From a virus, in the IMG/VR virus record IMGVR_UViG_3300036045_000039, positions 1-36,875 of that record: DNA of 36,875 nucleotides. One strand, given 5' to 3'. Made by a program: the position numbers and the translations under genes. Numbering within the stretch: position 1 is the first letter of the stretch; each line of letters begins with the position of its first letter. Below the pieces are notes generated by a model that was not told the origin of the DNA, ran no database searches, and saw only the letters and a program-made list of their open reading frames with translations. Positions 30,266 to 36,870 of the stretch are shown here, one piece after another.

Positions 30266-31157
30266 CCGCGACCGCCAGTGGACGGCGCAATCGGCAGCTA
30301 TTGCCGAGTGGGGATCGCCGCGCCTGAGCATTGCGTTGACGGTCGATGAAGTGTCGCTGCTCATCACCAGCTACCACCTGATTGAGATCAAGCTGCGCCA
30401 GCACGCCGACGGCATTGCCCGGATGCCCAAAAGCGAAGGGCTGCCAACGCTGGAACATGACATTGCCGATAGCTTTGGCACGATCAAAAACGTGTTGTAT
30501 CAAGCGGGCGCACGCGCCCAAAAGGAGAACGCGGTGAACAAGTTGAAATTGGGCATGGTGATGTTGGGCTTGCTGTTGCTGGCGCTGCTGGTGCTGCCGG
30601 GGCTGACGATCGCTGCGCGGGGCAATGCACTGCACTCGTCGTCGCTGCCGCAGTTGGTGGCTTTCCTCCAGCCGGAGCCGACCGAGGAGCCATCGCTGGA
30701 ACCGAGCGCAGAGATGACGGCGGAACCGGGGCCAGTGGTCACGCCAGTGGAGCAGATTGAGGCGGCCGGGCAACTGTTGACGCAAGTGCTGCTGTTCATT
30801 GGCTACATCGCGGCGGGCGGCGGGATATTGATGGCCTTTGGTGCATTCCTGGCAGATCGGCGGACAAGGATGGCAACGGAGAAGCTCTTCCTGAGCCAAC
30901 CGCCAGAGGCGCAGGAGCGATTAGCGATGCTGGCTGACCGGGTGGCCGATATTGCCGACGAAGCCGTGAAGACGTTGGCGGGCATCAGCAACTTCCTGCG
31001 CGATGTGACGGATGGCAGGATTGAAGTGCAGCGCGTCAGGATGGAGCAGGGGGAACCCTTAAGCACGGAACTACGCGATGCTATTTTGAAGTCTGCAGCG
31101 CAAGGCCGTGTAGCGCCGATCCCCATGTATCCCACTGGCGAAAGCGGCCAGGGTTAA
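30258..31157 (+). CDS. Two-helix membrane protein (holin-like, putative)
   Basis: 299 residues, with GGAGG ten bases before the ATG. Two strongly hydrophobic segments lie at about 97-119 (KLGMVMLGLLLLALLVLPGLTIA) and 173-199 (LLTQVLLFIGYIAAGGGILMAFGAFLA). They are joined by a Pro/Glu-rich linker (EPTEEPSLEPSAEM). Flanking parts are soluble and helical. The gene sits immediately before the endolysin, overlapping by one base. A holin role is inferred from position and topology, but the protein is unusually large for a holin. A structural membrane protein is the alternative. Confidence 0.5.
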   Translation: MNDRDRQWTAQSAAIAEWGSPRLSIALTVDEVSLLITSYHLIEIKLRQHADGIARMPKSEGLPTLEHDIADSFGTIKNVLYQAGARAQKENAVNKLKLGMVMLGLLLLALLVLPGLTIAARGNALHSSSLPQLVAFLQPEPTEEPSLEPSAEMTAEPGPVVTPVEQIEAAGQLLTQVLLFIGYIAAGGGILMAFGAFLADRRTRMATEKLFLSQPPEAQERLAMLADRVADIADEAVKTLAGISNFLRDVTDGRIEVQRVRMEQGEPLSTELRDAILKSAAQGRVAPIPMYPTGESGQG

Positions 31158-32500
31158 TGACCATGCCGAATTGCCTGGGCGCAAATGTGCTGGATACCGC
31201 GCTGGTGGACGGCGCTCCGGCCTGGGAGCGCATCCAGCAGGCGGACATGGCGGCGGTCACGATCCTCGACGGCAGCCACCCGGAACAGGCGCTGGCCTTC
31301 GCCGGGCGGCTGCGCCGGGAGCGCCCGCAGACGATGGTGCTGTATCGGCGCTACCGGGATGAGCTGCCGGATGCGACGCTGTGGGAGCGCCTGACCCCGG
31401 CGCAATTTGTGGAGCTATTCCGCCCGGCGCTGGAGATGGGGTGCTACGCCTGCACGCATTGCGAGGCGGCCCCGGATGAACTGACCCGGTTGGCAGATTT
31501 TGAGACGAAGGTGCTGGACATCACCGCGCCAAAAGGTTGGCGACTGGCGGTTTTCAAGATGTCCACCGGGTCGCCGGGCGGCTACCGGGGTGAACAGCCT
31601 GACCACTACGCATCATTTGATGCACTGTGGCGGTCAATGGCGGCAGCCAACCGCGACCCGCTGGGGCGCAATGAATTTCCGGCGGTGATCGCTGCACCGC
31701 ACGCCTACTTCCAGCAGCAAGGGTTGGGCGGCGGGATGCTGGATCGTCCGCCGGAAATCCACCGCCGGGCGGCTGAACTTGGGCTGGATACCCGCCTGAT
31801 CCCGATCCACATTGGCGAGACCGGATTGGTGTATGAACAGGCGGACGGCAGGCTCGACCCCAACGCGGGCTACCGCGATAAGAAAGTACGGCTTGACCCG
31901 ACCCGCTATGCCCGGATGGTCTACGACGTGGTGCGGACGCACTTCCTGCCGCGTGGATACATCCCGCACCTGTGGTCGCTGGGCGCGTCGGTCGGCGGGT
32001 GGATGAGCGGCAGCTTCGATACCCTGTGGGATGACCCGTTCTGGAAGGCACTGCAAGGGTTGTGCGCGAATGGCAGTCTGCGGCTGCCGACGTGGTACGG
32101 GCAGGGCGGGTCTATCCAGCAAGAGACCTGGCGGGCCTACTTCTGGGAGCGGGCCATCCCGGCGCGGTTGATCGGCAATAACCTGCGGGTGCGGGCGCTG
32201 CCGACAGTGGACGGCTCCATTGTCGCCACGCTGCCGCCGGAGGGGGTGGTCGGCCTGTATGTGCTACCCAGCGATTTGAAACCGGAGGATCGTCACCCGG
32301 CGACCATTGGCAGCGAGCGGGGCTTGTGGCAGCCGGTGTTCCTGAACAGCAGCGAACGCGGGTGGGTGTTTGGGCCGTACCTGCGGACGGCACCGCTGAT
32401 CGGGGGGCAGCCTACCCCGGCTAATCAGGGCGTGACGTTGCGGCTGACCCCGCAGGAGCGGGATGTGCTGGCGGCGGTGCTGGAAAAGCTGGCGAACTAA
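31157..32500 (+). CDS. Endolysin-like TIM-barrel hydrolase with SH3b domain
   Basis: 447 residues. Residues about 30-330 look like a glycoside hydrolase TIM barrel of GH-A type: strands ILDGS, MVLYRRY and VIAAPH, with Glu103 in THCEAAPD and Glu221 in IPIHIGETG as candidate acid/base and nucleophile. Residues about 338-412 form a bacterial SH3 domain (NNLRVRALPTVDGSIVATLPPEG...WQPVFLN...GWVFGPYLR) that often binds cell wall. It is last in the lysis cassette, so it probably degrades the host wall on release. There is no signal peptide, so release needs a holin. ATG 31157 or 31163 could be used. Not a standard N-acetylmuramidase. Confidence 0.7.
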   Translation: MTMPNCLGANVLDTALVDGAPAWERIQQADMAAVTILDGSHPEQALAFAGRLRRERPQTMVLYRRYRDELPDATLWERLTPAQFVELFRPALEMGCYACTHCEAAPDELTRLADFETKVLDITAPKGWRLAVFKMSTGSPGGYRGEQPDHYASFDALWRSMAAANRDPLGRNEFPAVIAAPHAYFQQQGLGGGMLDRPPEIHRRAAELGLDTRLIPIHIGETGLVYEQADGRLDPNAGYRDKKVRLDPTRYARMVYDVVRTHFLPRGYIPHLWSLGASVGGWMSGSFDTLWDDPFWKALQGLCANGSLRLPTWYGQGGSIQQETWRAYFWERAIPARLIGNNLRVRALPTVDGSIVATLPPEGVVGLYVLPSDLKPEDRHPATIGSERGLWQPVFLNSSERGWVFGPYLRTAPLIGGQPTPANQGVTLRLTPQERDVLAAVLEKLAN

Positions 32501-32769
32501 CCCCTTTTTTGCTTTAGTTCTTGTACCTCCAGTGCGGCGCGGATGAAGTAATCTTCACCCATTTGTTCACGGATGCGGGCAGCCGGATCGGGATTTTGAA
32601 TTCGCCACACTTGATCCATACATCGCTCAAGTTCGGCTATGGCATGTTCCGCATCAAGCAGCGGTTGCTCGCTTGACGGAACAGCAGCCAGTACGTCGAG
32701 CGCATCGTTCAAGGCGGCAATCTCTGCTTTTGCTTTAGCGACCAGTTCTATAATGCTGTTTGAATCCAT
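32497..32769 (-). CDS. Hypothetical small helical protein
   Basis: 90 residues (MDSNSIIELVAKAKAEIAALNDALDVLA...). Predicted helical with coiled-coil character and an acidic middle (LLDAEHAIAELERCMDQVW). It converges with the endolysin gene, the two stops overlapping by four bases. A weak SD (AGGGAA) lies upstream and a perfect TATAAT lies about 57 bases before the ATG. Function unknown. Confidence 0.6.
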   Translation of the reverse strand: MDSNSIIELVAKAKAEIAALNDALDVLAAVPSSEQPLLDAEHAIAELERCMDQVWRIQNPDPAARIREQMGEDYFIRAALEVQELKQKRG

Positions 32770-32825
32770 CGTATTGATATTCCCTGTATGCGTATTCTTT
32801 TCATGCGAGAATTGCTTACTGGCTC

Positions 32826-32831
32826 ATTATA
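32826..32831 (-). promoter_or_regulatory. TATAAT -10 element candidate
   Basis: Perfect TATAAT read on the minus strand, preceded directly by TG. No good -35 hexamer is found at normal spacing, so support is modest. It would start a transcript about 50 bases before the gene ending at 32497. Confidence 0.25.
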
Positions 32832-32849
32832 CAGTTGATTCTTCCCCGG

Positions 32850-32879
32850 CAGCGCCCCGGTCGGCTGACCGGGGCGCTG
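32850..32879 (-). promoter_or_regulatory. 13-bp GC-rich hairpin between minus-strand genes
   Basis: A perfect 13-bp stem (32850-32862 with 32867-32879) with a four-base loop lies ten bases after the stop of the gene at 32889-33101. It shares the core GGTCGGCTGA with the hairpin at 33797-33818. No U tract follows on the minus strand; TTGATTT follows on the plus. It may be a terminator for plus-strand read-through or a processing/leader element. Confidence 0.5.
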
Positions 32880-32888
32880 TTGATTTAG

Positions 32889-33101
32889 CTACTTATCCAA
32901 TTGGCGAGTAGGCGGTTGCCATGTATGCTTGAGCATCTTGTGCAACGTGTCACTGGCGAACGCAGCGGTGGCTTCCTGCAACGTGCGTAGTGCCAGTTGC
33001 ATCTCGAATGATGTCACGGCAGAGTCATCGGCGGTCATCTCGATTAGGTCGCACGCTATCCGAATAGCATCCAGTTTGGGTTTAGCAATTTCAAAGTTCA
33101 T
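32889..33101 (-). CDS. Hypothetical small helical protein
   Basis: 70 residues (MNFEIAKPKLDAIRIACDLI...) with a GGAG eight bases before the ATG, which overlaps the stop of the Dam-like gene (ATGA). The sequence is helical (FEMQLALRTLQEATAAFASDTLHKMLKH). No family recognised. Translational coupling to the methylase suggests co-expression. Confidence 0.6.
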   Translation of the reverse strand: MNFEIAKPKLDAIRIACDLIEMTADDSAVTSFEMQLALRTLQEATAAFASDTLHKMLKHTWQPPTRQLDK

Positions 33102-33583
33102 GCAAACATCTCCATTTGCTCCGGTTTCGACTCTGCCGCCTGCTGGAGCGCACGGTCGGCGGCGGGGTTGAGCCACAGCACTTCAGTGGCAGTGCTGTGG
33201 CCGTTGGTACGGGTCGGCTGGCTGACCGACCGCCATGTGCCGAACAACTCGCGGTACAGGTCGCCCGCGTAGCCACTGAGCAGCACCATCCCCTGCAAGC
33301 TGTGCAGCGCCGTTGCCAGATGGCGGTGATCGGCATCGTTGTATTCGTGCCGATAGCGGCTGCGGCTGCCCTTCGACCGCACCCGCATGACGTAGGGCGG
33401 GTCTACGTAAAAGACAGTGTCCGGACTGTCATAGCGGGCCAGCACATTGAGCGCATCGTCATTTTCAATGATGACGCGCTTGAGTCGTTGCACCGCGTAC
33501 TCCAGCCCGGCAATGCGCCACTTGGCTCCGACGTAGCGGAGCGGCGGGGTGCCAAAGAAGCCGGGCGGGGTGAGGCTGGTCAT
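33098..33583 (-). CDS. D12-class DNA adenine methylase with internal deletion
   Basis: 161 residues. The start PLRYVGAKWRIAG matches the beginning of Dam/D12 adenine methylases. The end YDSPDTVFYVDPPYV (DPPY at 61-64), RYRHEYNDADHRHLA, GMVLLSGYAGDLY and TEVLWLNP matches the C-terminal half. The stretch normally between them, about 100-130 residues including the SAM-binding FxGG motif and the target-recognition region, is absent: the sequence passes straight from KWRIAG to LEYAVQRLKRVIIEN. The frame is intact, and start and stop are tied by ATGA overlaps to both neighbours. It is probably not an active methylase. Full-length relatives have about 270 residues. Confidence 0.75.
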   Translation of the reverse strand: MTSLTPPGFFGTPPLRYVGAKWRIAGLEYAVQRLKRVIIENDDALNVLARYDSPDTVFYVDPPYVMRVRSKGSRSRYRHEYNDADHRHLATALHSLQGMVLLSGYAGDLYRELFGTWRSVSQPTRTNGHSTATEVLWLNPAADRALQQAAESKPEQMEMFA

Positions 33584-33780
33584 GAGCGCCGCGCCCGCTG
33601 AAGCTTCGGCAGGCGACCCTGATACTGCCGACAGCCACACGGACGGGCATAGACGCAGCGCCCTACTTGCTCCAGATGGGCAATCGGCTGCTTGCAGTGG
33701 AGACAATGAGTCGCCTTACCGGAGACCATCTCGGCAAAAGCAACGATGGCATCAATAACTTCCTTTGGCTGTTCTTTCAT
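33580..33780 (-). CDS. Small zinc-ribbon-like protein
   Basis: 66 residues starting MKEQPKEVIDAIVAF. A metal-binding set CLHCKQ, then CVYARPCGC (spacing C-x2-C-x12-C-x5-C-x-C), suggests a small zinc ribbon. The C-terminus is basic (KLQRARRS). The ATG at 33780 is chosen because a GGAGAC box lies upstream; earlier in-frame ATGs lack it. It overlaps the methylase start by ATGA. DNA or RNA binding is possible. Confidence 0.6.
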   Translation of the reverse strand: MKEQPKEVIDAIVAFAEMVSGKATHCLHCKQPIAHLEQVGRCVYARPCGCRQYQGRLPKLQRARRS

Positions 33781-33826
33781 GTTTGTGGTCTCCATTGGGG
33801 CGATCAGCCGACCGCCCCGCGTGCGA
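33781..33826 (-). promoter_or_regulatory. Start-associated leader: hairpin plus AATGGAGAC box
   Basis: On the minus strand, a 9-bp hairpin (33797-33805 with 33810-33818, four-base loop) is followed by AATGGAGAC (33788-33796) and the ATG at 33780. A G-U pair in the stem exists only in minus-strand RNA; the plus strand would have A-C. The 17-base sequence at 33809-33825 is identical to 34751-34767 in another leader. Confidence 0.55.
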
Positions 33827-34276
33827 TTAAGCGGTGATCTCCCACAGGGTCTTTTGCCCGGTGGGGTGCGTATCAACCCGTCTGCGACCGGGGCGATCCC
33901 AGGACTGCGCGGCGGTTTTGTAGAGTTCCCGCCATCCAGCCGCTTTAATGGATGTACCCGGTTCCTCGATCAAGGTATAGGTGATGAGGCGGTGGTAGCC
34001 CATTGCCCGCGCAGCTCGCCAAGCGGCTGCGTAAAGCATGGAGCAGGCATTCGGTGTGCCATCTGTACAGCAGCGGGTGACTTCAGCCGTCACGCCGTCC
34101 TGTAGTTTGCGTGCGACTGGTCGCCCGACAATGACCACTCCACAGACTCGTTCGCCATCATTGACCGCGATGGCAAACAGGCCGCCTTGCGGGGCGCGGT
34201 GATGGCGGTGATGCTCATCCACGTAGCGCCGCGCTTCCTTGAGCGTGATCGGCTGGATGTGCAGACGGTTGGTCAT
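33827..34276 (-). CDS. XF1762-like protein (GNAT-like fold)
   Basis: 149 residues. The sequence closely follows the XF1762 family: LHIQPITLKEARRYVDEHHRHH, then VCGVVIVGRPVARKLQDG, EVTRCCTDGTPNACSMLYAAAWRAARAMGY, LITYTLIEEPGTSIKAAGW and a final THPTGQK. These small proteins are common in phages and plasmids and are thought to be GNAT-like N-acetyltransferases with unknown substrates. Start ATG 34276 overlaps the upstream stop. The highly conserved CCTDGT and EPGTS motifs are intact. Confidence 0.85.
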   Translation of the reverse strand: MTNRLHIQPITLKEARRYVDEHHRHHRAPQGGLFAIAVNDGERVCGVVIVGRPVARKLQDGVTAEVTRCCTDGTPNACSMLYAAAWRAARAMGYHRLITYTLIEEPGTSIKAAGWRELYKTAAQSWDRPGRRRVDTHPTGQKTLWEITA

Positions 34277-34476
34277 CAGCGCCGCGCCCAGCGCCCGAGG
34301 CGGATGTACCACGCCGGGCGGCGGAGTTTGGCACGGGCTTCAGCCAGAGCCGGAAGCCGCTCCGGGGCAATAGCGGCCTCAATAAAACCAGCCAGCGCAG
34401 GCGAGGACTCACATTGGCGAGCCAACTTTTCAATCGTGGCATCGTCAATACTTTTGATGCGCGGCTCTGGTATCAT
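34276..34476 (-). CDS. Hypothetical small basic protein
   Basis: 66 residues starting MIPEPRIKSIDDATIEKLARQ, with a strong GGGGAGG site before the ATG, which also overlaps the upstream stop (ATGA). The C-terminus is Arg/Trp-rich (AKLRRPAWYIRLGRWARR), suggesting membrane-surface or nucleic-acid contact. No family recognised. Confidence 0.6.
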   Translation of the reverse strand: MIPEPRIKSIDDATIEKLARQCESSPALAGFIEAAIAPERLPALAEARAKLRRPAWYIRLGRWARR

Positions 34477-34721
34477 TCCAATCCCTCCCCATCCGGTACG
34501 CCGTAGGCGCGTACATTGCCATCTGCCAACAGATTGGCAATGATAATGGCCTGTCCTTTGAGCGAGGTAAAGGCGTTCATGGCTGCTACCTGTAAACTTT
34601 TGAGTTCGTCTTCCGGGACATCTTCGTTGATGCCCTTCAGCAGCAAATGGTTGCGGTGGAAGAACTCGGCTTTGTACGAGCGATAGCAATCCAACAGCCT
34701 TGTGAATTCAGTGATGCCCAT
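34473..34721 (-). CDS. Hypothetical small helical protein
   Basis: 82 residues starting MGITEFTRLLDCYRSYKAEF, with ribosome box ATTGGAGAC seven bases or less from the ATG. Two helices are visible (EFTRLLDCYRSYKAEFFHRN; DELKSLQVAAMNAFTSLKGQAIIIANLL). The end is acidic (GVPDGEGLE). No family recognised; it is coupled to the following small basic protein. Confidence 0.6.
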   Translation of the reverse strand: MGITEFTRLLDCYRSYKAEFFHRNHLLLKGINEDVPEDELKSLQVAAMNAFTSLKGQAIIIANLLADGNVRAYGVPDGEGLE

Positions 34722-34784
34722 GAGTAGTCTCCAATTGGAGGCGGACACAGCGACCGCCCCGCGTGCGGGTTGAGTGAAAACAGC
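34722..34784 (-). promoter_or_regulatory. Start-associated leader: hairpin, palindrome and ATTGGAGAC box
   Basis: A 7-bp hairpin (34738-34744 with 34754-34760), again with a G-U pair valid only in minus-strand RNA, precedes the box at 34727-34735. A perfect 12-bp palindrome CTCCAATTGGAG (34729-34740) overlaps the ribosome box and may be an operator. The leader is homologous to that at 33781-33826. Confidence 0.55.
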
Positions 34785-35111
34785 TTACGGTGCCGGGCGC
34801 TTCCAGCGCCAGACCCCGATGCTCGGCGTGTACTCGATCAGGTCGGGTTGCTGGTGGATGTGGTCAAATTTGGGGCCGCCGACCAGGAAGGTATCCATGA
34901 TACTGCCGGGCGGGAAGCGCCAGCCGGACAGGATGTCCGAGTCAATGTCCACGCGGACGACGGTGCCAAAGCGGGAGCCATCCCGTTTGGCATCTTCCAG
35001 GGTGACGATCTGATAGCGCACCAGCGACCCTGGCAGTTCGAAGATGTCGCCGACGGCCAGATCAAGGGTGTGAACGCGGATGACAGTGGGCGTGTGTTGG
35101 GGGTCGGTCAT
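34785..35111 (-). CDS. Hypothetical beta-rich protein
   Basis: 108 residues with a beta-rich pattern (VIRVHTLDLAVGDIFELPGSLVRYQIVTLED, GTVVRVDIDSDIL). The layout recalls small phage proteins with a single beta-barrel domain. The ATG overlaps the upstream stop. The C-terminus (IGVWRWKRPAP) is basic and aromatic. No family recognised. Confidence 0.6.
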   Translation of the reverse strand: MTDPQHTPTVIRVHTLDLAVGDIFELPGSLVRYQIVTLEDAKRDGSRFGTVVRVDIDSDILSGWRFPPGSIMDTFLVGGPKFDHIHQQPDLIEYTPSIGVWRWKRPAP

Positions 35112-35668
35112 TTCAGCAAGCCTCGCTGTTTCAGGTAGGTACGGGTTTGCGGGGTGGTGCCGCGCAGCCAGTGAGCGCGGATTTCGGTGCGCTGGCTGCC
35201 ATCCGGCTGGCGATAGGTGTAGGACTCAATCTTGACGACGGCCCCGGCGAAAGTGGAACGCGCCCACTCCATCTTGGGGCCAGCTACGACCCGCCAGCCG
35301 ATAGTGTTGGTCGGCAGGTCGAGCCGGGTGCTGCTGCCATCGGCTGAACGCAGCTTGAGCCGACTGATGCCCTGGCGAGTGTGCTGCAACCAGGTCAGTT
35401 CCAGTGGCCCGGTCAACTCCGGCAGGCCGGGAACGCCGGCCAGCACATCGCCTTTGCTCAGGCGGCGCAGGTCAATCAGGATGTAGTCCGGGCGCAGCGG
35501 GCCACTGGCATAACCCTGGTTGAACGCGCGGCGGGTACTCATGCCCCGCGAGCGATTGTAGGCCGCGCCGCTACCCGACGGCGTGGGCGCATGGCGATAC
35601 CCCATTTTGGCCTTGAGGCGCTCGTTCAAGGTCGCCATCGCCTGAGCATCGAAGTAAGCGCGGCTCAC
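35108..35668 (-). CDS. Hypothetical protein, basic
   Basis: 186 residues from a GTG start at 35668, chosen because GTGA overlaps the upstream stop; ATG at 35638 (MATLNERLKAK) is an alternative. The sequence has a basic N-terminal tail (RHAPTPSGSGAAYNRSRGMSTRRAF) followed by beta strands (YILIDLRRLSKGDVLAG, LELTWLQHTRQGISRLKLRS, WRVVAGPKMEW). No family recognised. A nucleic-acid role is possible. Confidence 0.55.
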   Translation of the reverse strand: MSRAYFDAQAMATLNERLKAKMGYRHAPTPSGSGAAYNRSRGMSTRRAFNQGYASGPLRPDYILIDLRRLSKGDVLAGVPGLPELTGPLELTWLQHTRQGISRLKLRSADGSSTRLDLPTNTIGWRVVAGPKMEWARSTFAGAVVKIESYTYRQPDGSQRTEIRAHWLRGTTPQTRTYLKQRGLLK

Positions 35669-35892
35669 GAGGCCACCACCGAAACGGGTTCGCACTGCAC
35701 GGCGTAGAGGGTGTAAAAGTCGGTGCTGATCGGCAGGGAACGGCCTTCGGCGCACCAGGCCATGCGGTTCCAGCCGGTTTCGCCCAGCTTGCGGGTCAGC
35801 GTGACCCACGCGCCGTTGTGGTGGATGACCATGCCGGGCTTGAGTTGATGGCCCGGCAGGCGGGTGAGGTTGGGTTGAACGATCTCGAACAT
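35665..35892 (-). CDS. Hypothetical small protein
   Basis: 75 residues starting MFEIVQPNLTRLPG after a good ribosome site (AAAGGAAG, six bases before ATG). The sequence LKPGMVIHHNGAWVTLTRKLGETGW and YTLYAVQCEPVSV is beta-rich and resembles small SH3-like phage proteins. Its stop overlaps the GTG of the next gene. It follows a 139-base gap with a hairpin. Function unknown. Confidence 0.6.
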   Translation of the reverse strand: MFEIVQPNLTRLPGHQLKPGMVIHHNGAWVTLTRKLGETGWNRMAWCAEGRSLPISTDFYTLYAVQCEPVSVVAS

Positions 35893-35941
35893 GCTATACT
35901 TCCTTTCGTACTGGTTTGGTCGCTGGTACACGTTCCATAGT

Positions 35942-35970
35942 GGGCGGGGGTGTTGATCGCACTCCCGCCC
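35942..35970. promoter_or_regulatory. 11-bp GC-rich hairpin in the 35893-36031 gap
   Basis: GGGCGGGGGTG (35942-35952) pairs with 35960-35970 with one G-U pair on the plus strand, and a seven-base loop. On the plus strand it is followed by GCTGCGTTTT; on the minus strand it has one A-C mismatch. The rest of the 139-base gap shows nothing further. Confidence 0.4.
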
Positions 35971-36031
35971 GCTGCGTTTTATGGACACGGGTCGCGGGCG
36001 GATTAGGGCGCACTCGCCCGTATATCCGCCC

Positions 36032-36400
36032 CTACAGGGAAACTACTACCTTCGGGTGCTTGAACCCCTCGACCTTTTGGGTCTTGAGTTCCCCTTTCGC
36101 CACGCGGCGCGAAATGGTGGACTGGTTGACCCCGTAGTGTTGGGCGGCATCCTTTTGGCTCATCAATCGATAGCCGCGCCCGGCAGGGGTGGCAGTGACG
36201 GCACCGCCCCGGCGCAACTGACCAATGACTTCCTCCGACTGAACCACCATATCCTCCAACCGACCGATATAGCTTTCCAGGCGGCTAATCTGCGCCCGGA
36301 GGATACGGTTGTCTTCGATCAACCGCGCACGTTCGTCCGGCGCGTTGACGGTGAGGGCGGTCGCCAGGGCTTTGTTGATGCGGGCGGCAGCGGCGGTCAT
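36032..36400 (-). CDS. HTH transcriptional regulator candidate
   Basis: 122 residues. The N-terminal 75 are helical, partly coiled coil (ERARLIEDNRILRAQISRLESYIGRLEDMVVQSEEVIGQL). The C-terminus has a helix-turn-helix (MSQKDAAQHYGVNQSTISRRVAKGELKTQKVEG) that resembles MerR/excisionase-type or HTH_17 domains, ending FKHPKVVVSL. The ATG at 36400 overlaps the upstream gene by four bases. It could regulate this cassette, for example via the leaders described. Confidence 0.7.
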   Translation of the reverse strand: MTAAAARINKALATALTVNAPDERARLIEDNRILRAQISRLESYIGRLEDMVVQSEEVIGQLRRGGAVTATPAGRGYRLMSQKDAAQHYGVNQSTISRRVAKGELKTQKVEGFKHPKVVVSL

Positions 36401-36870
36401 GAGCGGATGCCCTCCACTGCCACCTGCACGGCGTTGAGCGCCTGGGTGAAGATGCCGCCAGCCAGGAAGCCGGTGGTCACACAACCGCCACGCCCATCGA
36501 AGGCCACGCCCAGCTTTTCCGAAAGCGGGTGCCGGGCGACCGTGCCGAGCGCCCCGGCCAGCAGCGGAAAGGGATCGCCTTCCAGCGCGTCCGGCTCCGT
36601 GACCAGTTCTACCCGCATCCCCTCCATCCACTGAGTCGGCTGGGCTGCCAGCGGCAGGTCATCGACCGCCGTGATGGGCTGGGTGGCATCCGCGTCGAAG
36701 TAGATGGCATCGTGCAGGTGTTTGTGCGCGGCCTGGAGCGCGGTGAGCTGCCCCAGCGGGCAGGTCGTGGCGGCATCCGACCGGAGTAGATCGCCCAGCA
36801 GATGATGAATGCGGCGCAGCGCCGGGCCACTCACCAGCGTGCAGTTGGCAGGGGCGGCATCAAAGGGCAT
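36397..36870 (-). CDS. Hypothetical protein at window edge
   Basis: 157 residues from an ATG at 36868-36870 that lies five bases from the end, so an upstream start cannot be excluded. The protein has a helical N-terminus (GPALRRIHHLLGDLLRS, LTALQAAHKHLHDAIYFDADA) and a beta-rich end (MRVELVTEPDALEGDPFP, LGVAFDGRGGCVTTGFLAGGIF). No family recognised. Overlaps the HTH gene at its 3' end, so probably one operon. Confidence 0.55.
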   Translation of the reverse strand: MPFDAAPANCTLVSGPALRRIHHLLGDLLRSDAATTCPLGQLTALQAAHKHLHDAIYFDADATQPITAVDDLPLAAQPTQWMEGMRVELVTEPDALEGDPFPLLAGALGTVARHPLSEKLGVAFDGRGGCVTTGFLAGGIFTQALNAVQVAVEGIRS

